A stretch of DNA of 64,000 nucleotides from Anthoceros angustus (GCA_010909165.1 MU008168.1:1-64000), one strand, 5' to 3'; positions 1 to 12,672 are shown, counted from the stretch's first letter. Notes: generated by a model not told the origin, from the sequence alone. Made by a program: numbers and translations.

Positions 1-82
1 ATAATATAATAATGGCCATCTCATTAAACCCCATGAGATTGGCTCCAAGTGAACTCGACCACATAATAGAAGAACTAGTATC

Positions 83-330
83 ATAGACCTTCTGCATTGT
101 TTCTAATTAATAGAACAGCTCTTGGACTCCAACCCACAATCGGTACCATAGACCTTCTGCATTGTTTCTAATCAATAAAAATGCTCTTGGACTCAAACCC
201 TAAAAAAGCTCTTGGACTCGAACCCTAAAAAAGCTCTTGAACTCGAACCCTAAAAAAGCTCTTGGACTCGAATTCTAAAAAAGCTCTTGGACTCAAACCC
301 TAAAAAAACTCTTGGACTCGAATCCGCAAC
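83..330. repeat. Short tandem repeats at window start
   Basis: About six head-to-tail copies of a 25-bp unit (core gctcttggactcgaaccct followed by a run of A) lie at 183-330, starting at 183, 208, 233, 258, 283 and about 308. Just upstream, a sequence beginning catagaccttctgcattgtt occurs twice (from about 83 and 148). No coding sense is apparent. Confidence 0.85.
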
Positions 331-906
331 TAGCCTGCGCATTGGCCAATAACAATGACAACAACTTTATTTATGTCCACTAAGGATAGAAGGACCATCA
401 TGGGACAGAGATAGTATAGCGTAAAAGAAGGGGAAATACTGCGTACACATATGTACGTCTGAATTAGAGAGACAGAGACTGTAAAAGATGAGAGAAAAAA
501 GGAAGGAAAGCTATAAGAGGCAAAAATCTATAAACAATCTAAATGGGACTGCCGAAAATCAAGAAACTTAGAGCGAGAGAGGCTAGTGAGAAACGAGAAG
601 AATCTGCGCAAGGTAAAACAAGCACACTCAAAAAGAAAAATGTCAGTTTTAATAGGAGCATAGATGCGCGAGGAGGAAGGGACATCTGGGATTCAAGGTC
701 AAGGAGCAAAGCTTGCAAAAACGAGGAGCTTGAGGAGGCGTGGATTAAGCCACCGGTTGGTCTCGATATAGAGGTGGTGGGAACTAACACGGAATTGACC
801 AATGAGTGTGCGCAACAAACTCAGAAAGGAGGATAGGTAAGGGGGTCGAACGCTTACTAGCAATATGAGCATGGAGAAAAGAGGCTTGTATCCTTTCCAC
901 CTTCGC
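331..906. other. No supportable gene
   Basis: This stretch contains an open frame of 97 codons on the plus strand (543-836) rich in Lys, Arg and Glu. It has no recognisable domain and lies next to a LINE relic, so I do not call it a gene. Confidence 0.5.
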
Positions 907-3379
907 CTAAGATGAAGAGGGAAAACTTGGGCCCCAAACTTCAACGCCATACAGAGTGGAGCGAATGAACAGTGTGTTGAAAAGCTTCTTAAGGAGGTTG
1001 ATATCCTGAATATTCATCCTTTGTAAAGCCTGACGCAGAGCAACAGCAGAACCCATCCCCTTGGTGGCACGGGAAGAGGCAGAAAAAGTCCAATTGAACT
1101 TAGGACCAAAAATCGTAACACCCAGGCACATATAGGATCGGATCATCTCCACCTCTCGACCATCATAATAGAATTTGCAATCACCCTTGTAATCCTTAGA
1201 GTTGAACCGCATGATCTTGGTCTTGTGCATTGACAAGAATAATCTTAGCTTGCAAAATTAGAAAGAAAGCACATCGAAGTTGTCAAGGCCTTCGGGGAAT
1301 GCGAAAAAAGCACAATATCATCTGCATATAAAAGGATAGGAATATTCTCGAGAGAACAAAGGGCTGTGATCACTGTAATACGTAAGACCTTCAAGCTCAC
1401 AATGTACAACCCAAAAAGATTTGGGGTCACAAAGGATCATCCTCACTACTAGGGAGAGGGGTGTTTTACAAAACCCCTTTTGTAAATGTCTCAATCTTTA
1501 CAATGTCTAAAAACCTCTGTTGTAAATTAGTTTAAGTTTTGCTGATGTGGCAAGTTTTAGGACTACAATGCACCACCTTGTAAAGATCGCGCGAAATTTA
1601 TAAGGCATCGGCAATTTATATTACAATATATATTGCCTTCATTTATCCTAATTTTAAGATATTATATATGCATTATTTTATGTAAATTTGGTCCCTAATC
1701 AGGGGCCAAATTTAGTTAAAATTATATGTATATATATACTGCCTAAAAATTAGGATTTAAATGCAATGGATATATGTAATTATATTAATATATTCATAAA
1801 TTTATGATTTTAACTAGATCATTTATACTTTACTTAGTTCATCCAATAATTATTTTTATCAATATTATCATATATTAAATAAATATTCCTGTATTACATG
1901 AGATACGTGTATAATTTGATCCTCGTATATTATATCATATAGTATACCTTATGTCAGTACCCGTAGGTATGAAAAAGAGATGTGTACTATTTTTGTAAAA
2001 TATGTATACATTTTAATGTATAAACAATGTTGTAAATCATTGAGACGTGAATTTTTCAAGTTGTAATCTACCTTGTAGATTGTGTTGTAAAGCTAGCGAT
2101 TAGCGATTTTTTTATATTGTAAATGAGGTTGTAAATGAGGTTATAAACGACCTTGTAAACGAAGTTATAACGGTCATTGTAAACGACATTGTAACGGACG
2201 TTGTAAACGACAGTGTAAAGGATGTTGCAAACCATGTTGTAAACAACGTTGTAAACCACGTTGTAATTAAAGTTGTACTCTATGTTGTAAAGTAAGGGTG
2301 TATGAAGGTTGTAAATGAGGTTGTAACGTATATTGTAAAATACGTTGTAAATAGACCCACTTTTACAACCTAGTTAAGCTGTCAGACTACAATCTCCTAT
2401 TAACAACCTACTTTACAACCTAAATTACAAGGCAACCACGTTGTAAATGGCGTTGTCATTTCGGTTGTAAACGAGCCCAACGTTGTAAATCTTACAATCG
2501 TGTTGTAAACTGGCTACCCGGACACCTTTTGCTCGTTGGTCGGATGTGGCCGCCACGTCCAAGAACTTGATGACGTGGCAATCTTCCTGCCACGCCAGAA
2601 TTTTACAACCTAGTTGTCGCCGCCTACAAACACGAATGTCCATTTTTACAACGTAATAAATATTGTAAAATGCGTGTAAAACACTTGGGATTCTTATAGT
2701 GCCTCACAAATGCCAAGCTAGATGGGAATCTTGTGAATAGACAAACCAGGGGGAGTTTGGATGCGAGCATAAACCCAAATCAGAAGTGAGAGTAGAACTG
2801 TAGTCATGATGGAGGGCATCAGATTTCACCGCCAAACACCTTGTCCCAAGACACAGAGTTGAAAGCTTGCTTAAAGTCCACAAAGCAGCAGTGTACATGC
2901 TTCTTCCTGCAACGAGCCTCATTAATAATAGCATGAAGGGTAAAAATATAATGCAAAGTATTCCGACAAAGGCGGAAACTAGTTTGACCGCGGGCATGCA
3001 CCTTAGCCACCTCAGCCCAAGAAGTAGTGAGAATCTCCAAGCAAAAGCTGAAAATCTTAGCTTAGATAGACTCCACAGTGATAAATCTGTAGTTCGAAGG
3101 GAGGTGAGGTTCGTCAGCTTTAAAAATGGAGTGGATATCATTCTCACACCAGGGAGTGGGAAAACCATGAGACAGGGCATCATTAAATAGAGTGGCAAGG
3201 TGAGAAGAAAGAGAGATAGGATCAGCAAAATGGAATGAATCCCTCGAAATACCTGCAGAGTTCGATGCGGTACCACTTCTCAATTTTCGGATGGCACGAG
3301 CTACGAGATTGCATGAAAAACCGAGACAGTGATCGAGGAAAGGGGGTGGAGGGCAAAGGGATGGTAAAGGCACAGTCAA
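907..3379 (-). pseudogene. LINE (non-LTR) reverse transcriptase relic, split by a CACTA insertion
   Basis: Read on the minus strand, 3379 to about 2820 carries the start of a LINE reverse transcriptase: a segment resembling the fingers region (ARAIRKLRSGT...PSNYRFITVESI), then GQTSFR and CCFVDFKQAFNSVSWDKV, the palm motif with its first aspartate. The sequence continues across the CACTA element at 1444-2701 and resumes at about 1440 with PNLFGLYI, the catalytic YADDIVLFS box (about 1330-1310) and the following KTKIMRFN...YMCLGVTI region down to 907. Stops and frameshifts interrupt it repeatedly, so it is a dead copy. The matching endonuclease part may be the fragments at 9.1-10.7 kb on the same strand. 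Identification as a LINE RT is firm; the clade is not determined. Confidence 0.85.
1444..2701. mobile_element. Non-autonomous CACTA (CMC/EnSpm) transposon
   Basis: The 1258-bp segment begins CACTACTAGGGAGAGGGG and ends TTCTTATAGTG, so its two ends read CACTACTAG and, on the other strand, CACTATAAG. Both ends then share GTGTTTTACA at the same distance. It is flanked by the 3-bp direct repeat CCT (1441-1443 and 2702-2704), the target-site size of CACTA elements. The interior is AT-rich and filled with TTGTAAA/TTTACAAC motifs in both orientations, like the subterminal transposase-binding repeats of this superfamily. I see no transposase gene, so it would depend on an autonomous relative. It sits inside the LINE reverse transcriptase relic. 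Confidence 0.9.
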
Positions 3380-3399
3380 TTACCGGACTTCCCCGGGGT

Positions 3400-6300
3400 T
3401 AGGAAATTAGGTAGGGTTTTGTTTTTTTGAGGAGTAAGGATAAAATGAGGCTAAAAAGGGGAAATAAGCATAGCACCTGACGCACTGAGTATACTCCCGG
3501 ACCGAGTGAGGAACGCACGACCTACCATGGCAGGCGCTGCAACGGATAAGTCCGGACCCACCTGTGACCGTGAGAGCACGCCAGGAAAGTAACTTAGAGG
3601 AGCCGTGGACGACCAGGCGACGCCACGTGACCCCCGAGTGGAGGACGGCATGCAATGTCAGACCGTGAACCTGCTGCAGGCCGCAGTTATAGTATTCACG
3701 CCACGGACCGCGCACGCGTATACCGAGCACGCCGCAGAGGCCGCAGGAAGCCATGCACTGCGCCACGGACAGGAAGAGGCGCCCCGCCCAAATGGCATTC
3801 TCAAGGAGTCATTTCCACACCGAGACACCGCGCTCGGGCCCGCAACCGCTCGGTATCTGGACACCGACGCCGGCCACTCACCGCTGAGGAGCAACGAACG
3901 CCAAGAAGGCGAACGCACGGCCTCCGGCTGCGGCCAAGAACCAAGGGAGGAGAAGGCGATGGCACCCAAAAGCCCGCGAAGTTTGGGAGCCATGGAACCT
4001 TGTGGAGCGCAACATTGTGACCCGCGCTATCCGGACTTTGGGCCCGCCTGAAGCGGAGAATTGGTGCAGGAGTGGCATTTGGATGTGTTCTATGGTCCGA
4101 CATTTGATGTTGTCACCGTCCGGAGTTCGCCCGAAGATGCCGGGCGGCGTCAATAAGGAGGTGCGGTCCAAGAACCTCCGGAGGACCCAAGGCGATGGAC
4201 CTTGAGGTCCCGAGGGCGGCCTACAACCGCCCAAAGGAGGAAGAGGGGTGGGTGCCGAGCCCCTCAAGGCTAAGGGGAAGATAGGCCGCCAAGAAATGCC
4301 GAGGCTCGACGCAACGACCACCAACGGTATCGACATCCACCGCTGGACAATGAGTAAGGGCGATCATTGTCCATCGGAATCTACCACCAAGGTGGATCAC
4401 CTTGGTGATAACTGCTGGTATTCCCCGCCCGCTGGGGAAGAGGGCGACGGGAAGGATTATCCTCGGCTTAGCGTGAGGCTCGCAAGCTCAGACCGAGAAG
4501 CCTCGCCATCTGGCCGCCCCATACCCGATCCATGTATGGGGGCATTTCGAGCTCCTCAAGGAAGGAGAGCTTGAGCGAGCGCCCGGAAAGGACCGAGGCC
4601 CCGCCAAGTGGAGCGGGCGAAGGGAGGAGGCCGATCGTCGAAAGCCAAACGGACCCGGAGGAGGACGATCGAGGATTCCGACTCCATACGCCCTGAACGG
4701 ACCCCTCACCACCTGTGGAAGTATGGAAGAAATTCCCGCCTCCTCCGTGCCCCAACCAGAGCCAGCAGAAGCTGACCCCAGACCGCCACTGCCATCACTC
4801 CTACCGAGGAGCCCCACGACTGTGAGGGAGCCAAGAGACGCAAGACCACGGCCACTACAACCCCCCTGGCGGTGCCAAGATTCTCCCCCGCCCACCTGAG
4901 TGGCAAGAAGGAGGAGGAAGTAAAGAGGACGGGGGAGCGGAGGACACCGGCAGCACACCCCGAGCCCCTGCCGCCGACGGGGCAAAAGGCTTGCTGGACT
5001 CCCTCACCTCCTCCGAGCCCCTGGAGGAAAAGGGCTGAGAAGGAGCTCGCGCCAAAAGGGCCAAGGAGGGGAAGCCCGAGCAAGACTGTGTGACCTAAGG
5101 GTCCCGATTAGGTCCGGAGAACCCAACCGACTTACTCTGACAATGCAGTATGGAGGTCCTCATGACTCAGATGCCGGCCCCGCCACGGACTTTGTGGGAG
5201 CCTCATCAGGCCGTGGAAGAAACACGGCGGTCCTGCTACCGCCATGGACTGGAGCCTGGGGTCTGGGATGGCCGAGAAGACCTGTGGAGGTAGAAGCCAC
5301 CCGAGGCGCATGGTACTCCTCCAGTGAGCAGCTTGAGGGCCCAGAGGCGAGAAGGAAGGCCAAGCCTCGGCCGGATTGAGGAGGGAAACGGGAGGCCGAG
5401 AGGGAGGTCCGTCCATCCGCAAGGATCGACCAAATTCCTTCACCGAGGAACAAGGCACTAAGGAGGCCCAAGCTGGGCGGAGGACCTCCGCAGTGCAGAG
5501 GGGCGAGCGCAGCAGAAGCGAGGACGCCCGGCGCGGATCCGCGAGGCACTGATCGACCAGAGCTGTCGAGAGGCTCGTGAAGGTGGCCAAGGAGGCGAGG
5601 CCACGGCGGCCGATCGCGATCACCATCGCGTGATCGGAACCGGGAGGGAGGCGGCCGAGAGAGCCACGCCAATCAAGGCCGAGTGGGTCATGAGCAAGCG
5701 GACAAGCCGCAGAAACATCGGAGGCCAAGACCGGAAATCGGGACCCTGTGGCACTGCAAGAGGTAGAAGGGAGGCGCAGGAGTTGGAGGACAAGAAGGAC
5801 ACCTTGGAGTTACAACCCAAGATGCGCTTGAGCAAGGAATTCTCAATGGGAGAATCCAGACTTCGAGCAGAGATAGAGCGCCCAGCCTCTCAAGATGGAG
5901 CAGAGGAGCAAGCGACCAACCAGCCCAAGAAGTCGCCACAAGGAGGTAGAGGATCCTGCACTCACCGGAGGTGGAGAAAGTGAGATGGAGGACAAGGAGA
6001 CTTTGAGCCGCAGCCCAAACTATCATTGAGAGGAATGGTAGTCTAGGACATGGTCGCGAACGCGACCGTGAGATAGAGCTCCGCTGGCGACGGAGCCGAA
6101 GGCGATGGAACAGGAGCAGGACGCCGCCGAGATGGAAAAGGGCTCGGTGAAGCCCGCACCGCCGCAGCTCACCGCCTGAGCGAGATGGCGAGTTACCGTA
6201 ATGGACAAGAGGGCGAGGCACGGAAGCGCAAGAAGCCGATCCACCGAGGGAAGCAATGGCGGGCAAGTCGAATGAACGGAAACGGAGGGAGTTGGAGCAA

Positions 6301-6880
6301 GGGAGCAACAGCCGACGCGAGAGGTGACCGAGGCAGCCTGGCCGAGAAGCAGCCCACTATCCAACTCAAGGGAGGTGGAGCAACAAGCGGGCAACAGCCC
6401 CAGCATCAATGGCGGCGGGAGACGGTGCCCGCACACGCGGGAAGAGGCAATCCAGAAGTGGATTCGGACTTTGCCTATTACCACACCGAGCTCCCACAGA
6501 GGCCGCCGCCTCCGCCACTGAGAGGCCCGGAAGGCCTCTGAGGGGAAGAAGGGCACGATGACAGGACCCTAGGGGCCCTGCTTGGAGACGACGGCACAAG
6601 GAGGTGGAGCCCGTGAGGAGCGGACGCAGGGACCCAAGGTAAGTTCACCACCACCGATCCGGCCAGGGGGGTGAGGCCCAGGTGCAACCGGGGAGCCAAC
6701 CCGACCAAGACAAGGGTTTGGGTAAGGAGGAGGACCTAGCAAGACGAGGTCCATGTGAAGGGGTCCGAGTTTGAGATCGGACCAGAATGATAATTAACCG
6801 AGGTCCGAACCCCGAGACGAGGCCGGACCCCAAATCCGGACGGAAATAAACCTGACCTTGGAGTTCAGTTCGAGTCGAGA
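3400..6880. other. GC-rich stretch without a recognised gene
   Basis: This block is much richer in GC than either side. It holds many overlapping open frames on both strands, which is expected from its composition (few A/T-rich stop codons). None shows a domain I recognise, and the translations are dominated by Arg, Gly, Pro and Glu in all frames. Because it runs into LTR-like repeats at 6.9-8.5 kb, it may be the degenerate interior of an LTR retrotransposon, but I found no protease, reverse transcriptase or integrase motif. Confidence 0.5.
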
Positions 6881-6889
6881 CCGACCTCG

Positions 6890-8560
6890 AGGTCCGACTG
6901 GAAGAAGGAGGAGTCCCTCTCGACTTCAGGGGAGCACAGAGGGCCCCACCGAGGGGACCACCAGGAGGATGACGTGGTAACGGGCGGCCGACCGCCAGCC
7001 CAACCCGGTGATTCCGGGAGAAGGAGGGGTCCCCGCCGCGGATCATCCGATTGGGTGCCGCAATTGTCGTGGCGGGAGATTGGACCACCAATCCCAAGGA
7101 ACCTGGACCTTCCCACCCCGGGCGAAGGAGATAGGAGGAGGGAAATAGGATGGTGGCCGACAGGGCATACCGAGCTGGCCGTCACCGTAATAGGGGTGTA
7201 AAGACGCCCGACCCAGGGCGTAGTATAAGAGGGCCGGCCGCCAATAAATCATCTTCTTGGTGTTGATGCCGCTGCTCTGCACCTTGTGTGTCTTCTTGCT
7301 AACGTGAGTCCCGAGTCACCGAGCACCCTGGGAGATTGATCAGTGGTCCCGTGACGGACCTAACGTTGCGGTGTGCAGTGGAAGGGTGAGCGGTATCGCC
7401 CGGAGTTGTACCCGACACAACGGATCGAACGTGGAGCCGGAGGAACTCCCGGGAGGCGCAGAGTCTTGGACGGAGGCCCGGAACGACGAGGAGGTCCGGA
7501 CCCGAAGAAGGAGGAGTCCCTCGACTTACGCTAGGGGAGGAGACAATGGCCCCACCGGAGGGGACCCACGGAAGGCTGTGGGAGGATGACGTTGGTGGCC
7601 CGCCGCCGCCGAGCCAACCCTGTGATTCCGGGAAAGGAGGGCCCCGCCGCGGATCATCCGATTGGGTGCGCGCCGCAATTGTCGACGGGAGATTGACCAC
7701 CAATCCCAAGGCGGAACTGACCTTCCCACCGGCGAAGGAGATAGGAGGGAAATAGGATGGTAGGCGTCGACAGGGCATACCGAAATGGCCACCGTAATAG
7801 GTAATAAAGACGCCGACCGGCGGCGTAGTATAAGAGGGTCACTCAATAAATCATCTTCTTGGTGTTGATGCCGCTGCTCTGCACCTTGTGTGTCTTCTTG
7901 CTAACGTGAGTCTCGAGTCACCGAGCACCCTGGGAGATTGATCAGTGGTCCCGTGACGGACCTAACGTTGCGGTGTGCAGTGGAAGGGTGAGCGGTATCG
8001 CCCGGAGTTGTACCCGACACAACGGATCGAACGTGGAGCCGGAGGAACTCCCGGGAGGGGCGCAGAGTCTTGGACGGAGGCCCGGAACGACGAGGAGGTC
8101 CGGACCCGAAGAAGGAGGAGTCCCTCGACTTACGCTAGGGAGGAGACAATGGCCCCACCGGAGGGGACCCACGGAAGGCTGTGGGAGGATGACGTTGGTG
8201 GCCCGCCGCCGCCGAGCCAACCCTGTGATTCCGGGAAAGGAGGGCCCCGCCGCGGATCATCCGATTGGGTGCGCGCCGCAATTGTCGACGGGAGATTGAC
8301 CACCAATCCCAAGGCGGAACTGACCTTCCCACCGGCGAAGGAGATAGGAGGGAAATAGGATGGTAGGCGTCGACAGGGCATACCGAAATGGCCACCGTAA
8401 TAGGTAATAAAGACGCCGACCGGCGGCGTAGTATAAGAGGGTCACTCAATAAATCATCTTCTTGGTGTTGATGCCGCTGCTCTGCACCTTGTGTGTCTTC
8501 TTGCTAACGTGAGTCTCGAGTCACGAAAGGTGCAAGCACCTCCGGGAGATTGATCAGTGG
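6890..8560 (+). repeat. LTR-like tandem units of about 602-603 bp
   Basis: The sequence tgttgatgccgctgctctgc recurs at 7261, 7863 and 8466, with the surrounding 600 bp repeated almost identically. A partial and more diverged first unit extends back to about 6890. Each unit contains tagtataagag followed closely by aataaatc, resembling the TATA box and polyadenylation signal of an LTR, and then a leader-like sequence ending in gatcagtggtcccgtgacgg. The copies differ mainly by small insertions or deletions in homopolymers. I read this as LTR plus leader sequence in tandem; no element coding region is identified. Confidence 0.6.
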
Positions 8561-9117
8561 TCCCGTGACGGACCTAACGTGGTTGTGGTGTGTGCGTGGG
8601 TGACCGTGACCCGTGCTCGCCCGAGCTGCCGACCAAGACCGAATCTGGACCGAACGCGAGCCGGAGGAACTCCGGAGGGCGGCAGAGCCCGGACGAGAGG
8701 CCCGGGAACGATTTGAGGAGGTCCTCAGGTAACCCAAGGCCTTTCCCTAAGACGATGAGTGAAGCGAGTGAGGAGAGGAAAAGTGTGAGTGACGAATGCG
8801 AACGAACGGACGCCAACGGGTCTCCAAACGTTTGGCCATACCGGCCTCAGACGGTGAGCGCTATAGTAGTTAGCGATGTGTGCTGGCGAACGCAGCGAGG
8901 TAAGAATCACCGAAACGCAAACGAGCCTATCATTCCCTTGGGAACTGACTCTTCCCCACAACGACCTGGCCGCCATCAACAAAGTCGCGCGCCATCGTAG
9001 AAGATGTTCTGTGATTAGATTTGAGTCTAATCCTAGGATGGGAGAGCGAGTATGGAATTCCTTCCAAAAGATTGCCCACCGTGAGACGTCCGAGGGGGAG
9101 GTAAGACTGATGTTGGA
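8561..9117. other. No supportable gene
   Basis: The sequence continues the style of the LTR-like leader (gag-like region expected here), but the frames are short and show no recognisable domain. Confidence 0.4.
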
Positions 9118-10665
9118 TTGGAGGAATTGAGACTTTTCATCGAAAAGGAAAGTTTGATAAGGTCTGATGTTGGCTTTGTAGAGGGGAATGATGGGGTGGA
9201 AGGAAGCATAGGTGTGAATTGAGAGCGATGCGCTTGATCAGAGCATCCAATCAAAGATGCCGAGGGCCCCGATTTTTTGCGGCAAGGGTGGTAAATTTGA
9301 AAGGAAAAGTATATGAGCGAAAGGTAAGAGAGAAAAGTGTAGGAGGAAGAAAGCCCGAGAAAGAAAGAGAGGAGGTCAAGGATGGAAGCTAGGCGGAATG
9401 GAGTATCGTGGAGAATTGAGGAGCAAGTTCAAGGAGAAGGTAAATTTGGTTGAGAGACCATATGTGGAATGAAGGGAGGAGGAGGGGCGGAAAAGGCAGG
9501 AAATAGTCAACAACATGATCGACTCCACTGCACGGAGTCGATGGTCCTCAAGCTGGAAATAGGCGAAAGAAGCTCGACATGTCCAATAATATAGTCTGAC
9601 CTGCTAGAAGAGAGACCGTCCTTGCTGAAAAATGAGCCATAGGGGTTGACTGGATAGATGTTGGATGAGGTCCTGTTGAGGTCAAGGTCAATAGGATCGA
9701 GCGGAGAAATCCTGTCAAAATCCGAAGCATCAAATATGGTGGCCTGTTGACAAGCTGTCCAAGCATTAAAGTCTCCCACGAGAAGGATGTCTGCAATAGG
9801 GGAAAACTCTGAAATAGACTCATAGAGATCAGCATATGGGTTGCCAGTCTGGGCATAAATGGAGGAATTGGGAGGTAAGACGGATGTGTTTGGATTGGAG
9901 GAATTGAGACTTTTTCATCGAAAGGAAAGTTTGATAAGGTTTGACAGTGGCTTTGTAGAGGGGGGAATGATGGGATACAGGGGGAAGGTGAAGCCGGCGC
10001 AAGGTAAGGCGTAATTGAGAGCGCATGCGCTTACTGTGAGCATCCAATCAAAGATGCCGAGGGCCTGATTTTTGCGGCAAGGGTGGTAAAATTTGAAAGG
10101 AAAAGTATATGAGCGAGCAGAAGAGAGAAAAGCAGAGGAGGAAGCAACAGCCCGAGAAAGAAAGAGGAGGTCAAGGGGGATGGAAGCTAGGCAGGAATGG
10201 AGTATCAGGGAGAATTGAGGAGCAAGTTCAAGGGAGAAGGTAAATTTGGTTGAGAGACCATATGTGGAATGAAGGGGAGGAGGAGGGGGCGGAAAAGGTA
10301 CGGAAATAGTCAACAACATGATCAGACTCCATACAGACGGAGTCGATGGTCCTCAAGCTGGAAATAGGCGAAAGAAGCTCGACATGTCCAATAATATAGT
10401 CTGACCTGCTAGAAGAGAGACCGTCCTTGCTGAAAAATGAGCCATAGGGGTTGACTGGATAGATGTTGGATGAGGTCCTGTTGAGGTCAAGGTCAATAGG
10501 ATCGAGCGGAGAAATCAAACTGCTATCAAATATGGCCTGCTGTCATTCAAGCATTAAAGTCTCCTACGAGAAGGATGTCTCGTAATAGGGGAAAACTCTG
10601 AAATAGACTCATAGAGATCGAGGTTCGGCTACCGGGCATAAATGGAGGAATTGGGAGGTAATGTG
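9118..10665 (-). pseudogene. LINE endonuclease relic in two tandem copies
   Basis: Two direct copies (about 9118-9898 and 9899-10665, offset 777-804 bp) encode the same fragment of a LINE apurinic-type endonuclease on the minus strand. The first copy shows YESISEFSPIADI, then the metal-binding GDFNAW motif (near 9775), and further on SDYIIGHVELLSPISSLRTI, the typical VDYII...LL..I segment before the last catalytic Asp-His. In the second copy the GDFN part is damaged but ESDHVVD is kept, matching the SDH motif. Both copies are broken by frameshifts. They lie on the same strand as the reverse transcriptase relic at 0.9-3.4 kb and upstream of it, as expected for one LINE. Confidence 0.75.
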
Positions 10666-10699
10666 CAATTTCTGTGGACGAACTTTCATGGACTAGCAC

Positions 10700-11830
10700 A
10701 TGCACACATTATGTCCTTTATCGTGTAGTATATAGTTCCATCCCAATGGAACGTATCGTGCCGCATCGCTTGCCTATTAGTTCTAATTACTTTCGGGCAT
10801 TTCTAACCAGCCCGTGCCAATATTAACGAGCGTACCCCAACCACCGAACTCCGAACTCTGGCGTCGGGTATTTAGCGGATCCCAACTCCCTAAGGTCTAC
10901 TCGCGATGCTATCTCGACCGGCGTATGAGCGCTTGAGTCCGTTACCAGGCATGGCAAGTGGCCGAGGTCCACGAATGAACTCGTGCGGCTAAGCGTGCTA
11001 GGTACCAGAAGAAAAACTTAGCAGACCCGCCTAACCGAACAGAAGAAATACCTGGCACACCAATGCCTAATCCTGACGCCGAAGGGGCGCCAAACCTAAT
11101 TATTCTCGACCCTTGCCTTTGGCAAGAGTCCTCGACAACACTGCACTGGATCTCTCCTGTGTCTCGATCGACAACTGAGGTCACCACAGTGTCCTCCTCC
11201 GCCTCTGTGACAGCAGCACCGGGTTCTGGTAATTCTCCCCCTGTCTTTTGGCGGGCCCCCCATCCTCCGATCCTGGCGGAGGGAGGTGTGGATGTACTTT
11301 CGCGAACGAACCAGCCGGGCGCACACTATATCTCTTATCGTGTAGTATATGGCTTGATCCCAAGGGAATGTATCGTGCTGCATCGTTCGCCTATTAGTTT
11401 TAACTACTTTCGGGTATTTCTAACCAGCCCGTACCGATATTGATGGGCGTACCCCAACCACCTGGACCGCCCGACATTGCAGGCAGGACCCCAACCCCCA
11501 AGGTCCACTCATGTTACCGCTCAGCCTGGGCGAGCCGAGTCCATCACCTGCATGGCGCTGATCGAGATTCGCCATCGCCCCACGCTGGCTAAGCGCGCCT
11601 TACACCAGAAGAAATACCCGGGGGACAACCCGACCTGCCTAACGAATCGAACCACTTTACGAGTCACCCTACGCAGCGTCAACTGTCTAAGGTTAAGCCT
11701 CGGATCCATCGGTACCATCTCCCTAACTCTCTACTGCGCACCCTCCTTCCCCTCATTCCTACCGTATTCCATATCAAGTTCTACCGGCGAGGCCCGATAA
11801 TGCAGACGTTTAGGGACTCGTCCACGTCCT
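10700..11830. repeat. Diverged LTR-like direct repeats
   Basis: Two related stretches follow each other with a period of about 617 bp: the motif tatcgtgtagtatat occurs at about 10719 and 11336, followed in both by a related block with gcctattagtt, ctaaccagcccgt and gcgtaccccaaccacc, and later by cagaagaaatacc. Similarity is clear but imperfect, so they are older than the repeats at 7-8.5 kb. They could be remains of LTRs; no coding motif is visible. Confidence 0.5.
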
Positions 11831-12240
11831 CCAATTGCCGCCTCTAGTGCCACCTTTCCTGTGTCCTTCACTCTTTACTCGTTCTCCCGTCTCTGCAGTC
11901 CATCTAATGTTTATCTTTATGCTCCGGTGGGGTGTGGTGCTATAGTACCTCCGTGTCTGCGTTTGCACAATCAGGCCAGTTTGTGCTCTTCACACCCTCC
12001 GCTTACCGTCTTATCGCCGGCAATTGCTCCGGTCCACTTATCCTCTTCTCCTCGAGAGCGAGGAGCAAGGAGCAAGGGTTGAGGCTCCTCAACACCTGCA
12101 ACCATCACCACACGTTAAGGCTCATCACCAGAGCCAAGATAATCCTCTCCGGGGTAGTCCTCCCGCTAGGTGACTCGGGCAACGCATTCACACTCCGCTC
12201 AGCAGAGCTCTGTGCAACAATACGGAATCAACCCCAAAAG
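11831..12240. other. No supportable gene
   Basis: C-rich sequence with short open frames only. It lies just upstream of the copia integrase relic and could be part of the same dead element. Confidence 0.4.
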
Positions 12241-12672
12241 GAAAATCACACTCTGACGACTCCCCCTTGTGCCTTTTGTGCCAGGAGTCCGCATCAATTA
12301 CGCTTCCCTACACACATGCACAAAATGCATTTGCTGAGAGAAAGAACAGGACTTTACAAGAAGCAACTTTATCTAGCTTGTCTGGACTGACGAGAGGTTA
12401 TTGGGCAGAAGCCTTGTGTGCCGCAAATTATGTACAGAACCGCTTACCTACAAAGGAGCTAGGTATGGTGACACCTTATGAGCGATGGACTGGAAAGAAA
12501 CCTCGTGTTTCCCACCTTTGAGTTTTTGGAGCTCCTGCATATTCCCTCATTCCTCCTGCTTTGCGTTCTAAGCTTGACCCCAAGGCAGTTAGACGCATTT
12601 TTGTTGGTTACTCTGACAATGTTAAAGGCTACAAGCTTTTCGATCCTCACATTACATTTTATGATGAATTAA
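12241..12672 (+). pseudogene. Ty1/copia integrase relic
   Basis: The plus strand encodes the C-terminal half of a copia integrase core and what follows it: YTHAQNAFAERKNRTLQEA, then GYWAEALCAANYVQNRLPT, TPYERWTGKKP and, after an in-frame TGA at about 12519, VFGAPAY and LDPKAVRRIFVGYSDNVKGYKLFDP. The ERKNR segment contains the last glutamate of the DD35E triad; the first two acidic residues are upstream and not seen. An earlier frameshift and the internal stop make this a dead fragment of about 430 bp. Confidence 0.85.

Noticed and set aside
3600-6760. Numerous overlapping 60-200 codon frames on both strands
   Set aside because: The region is very GC-rich, so stops are rare in all frames. No frame has a domain, and none stands out in composition.
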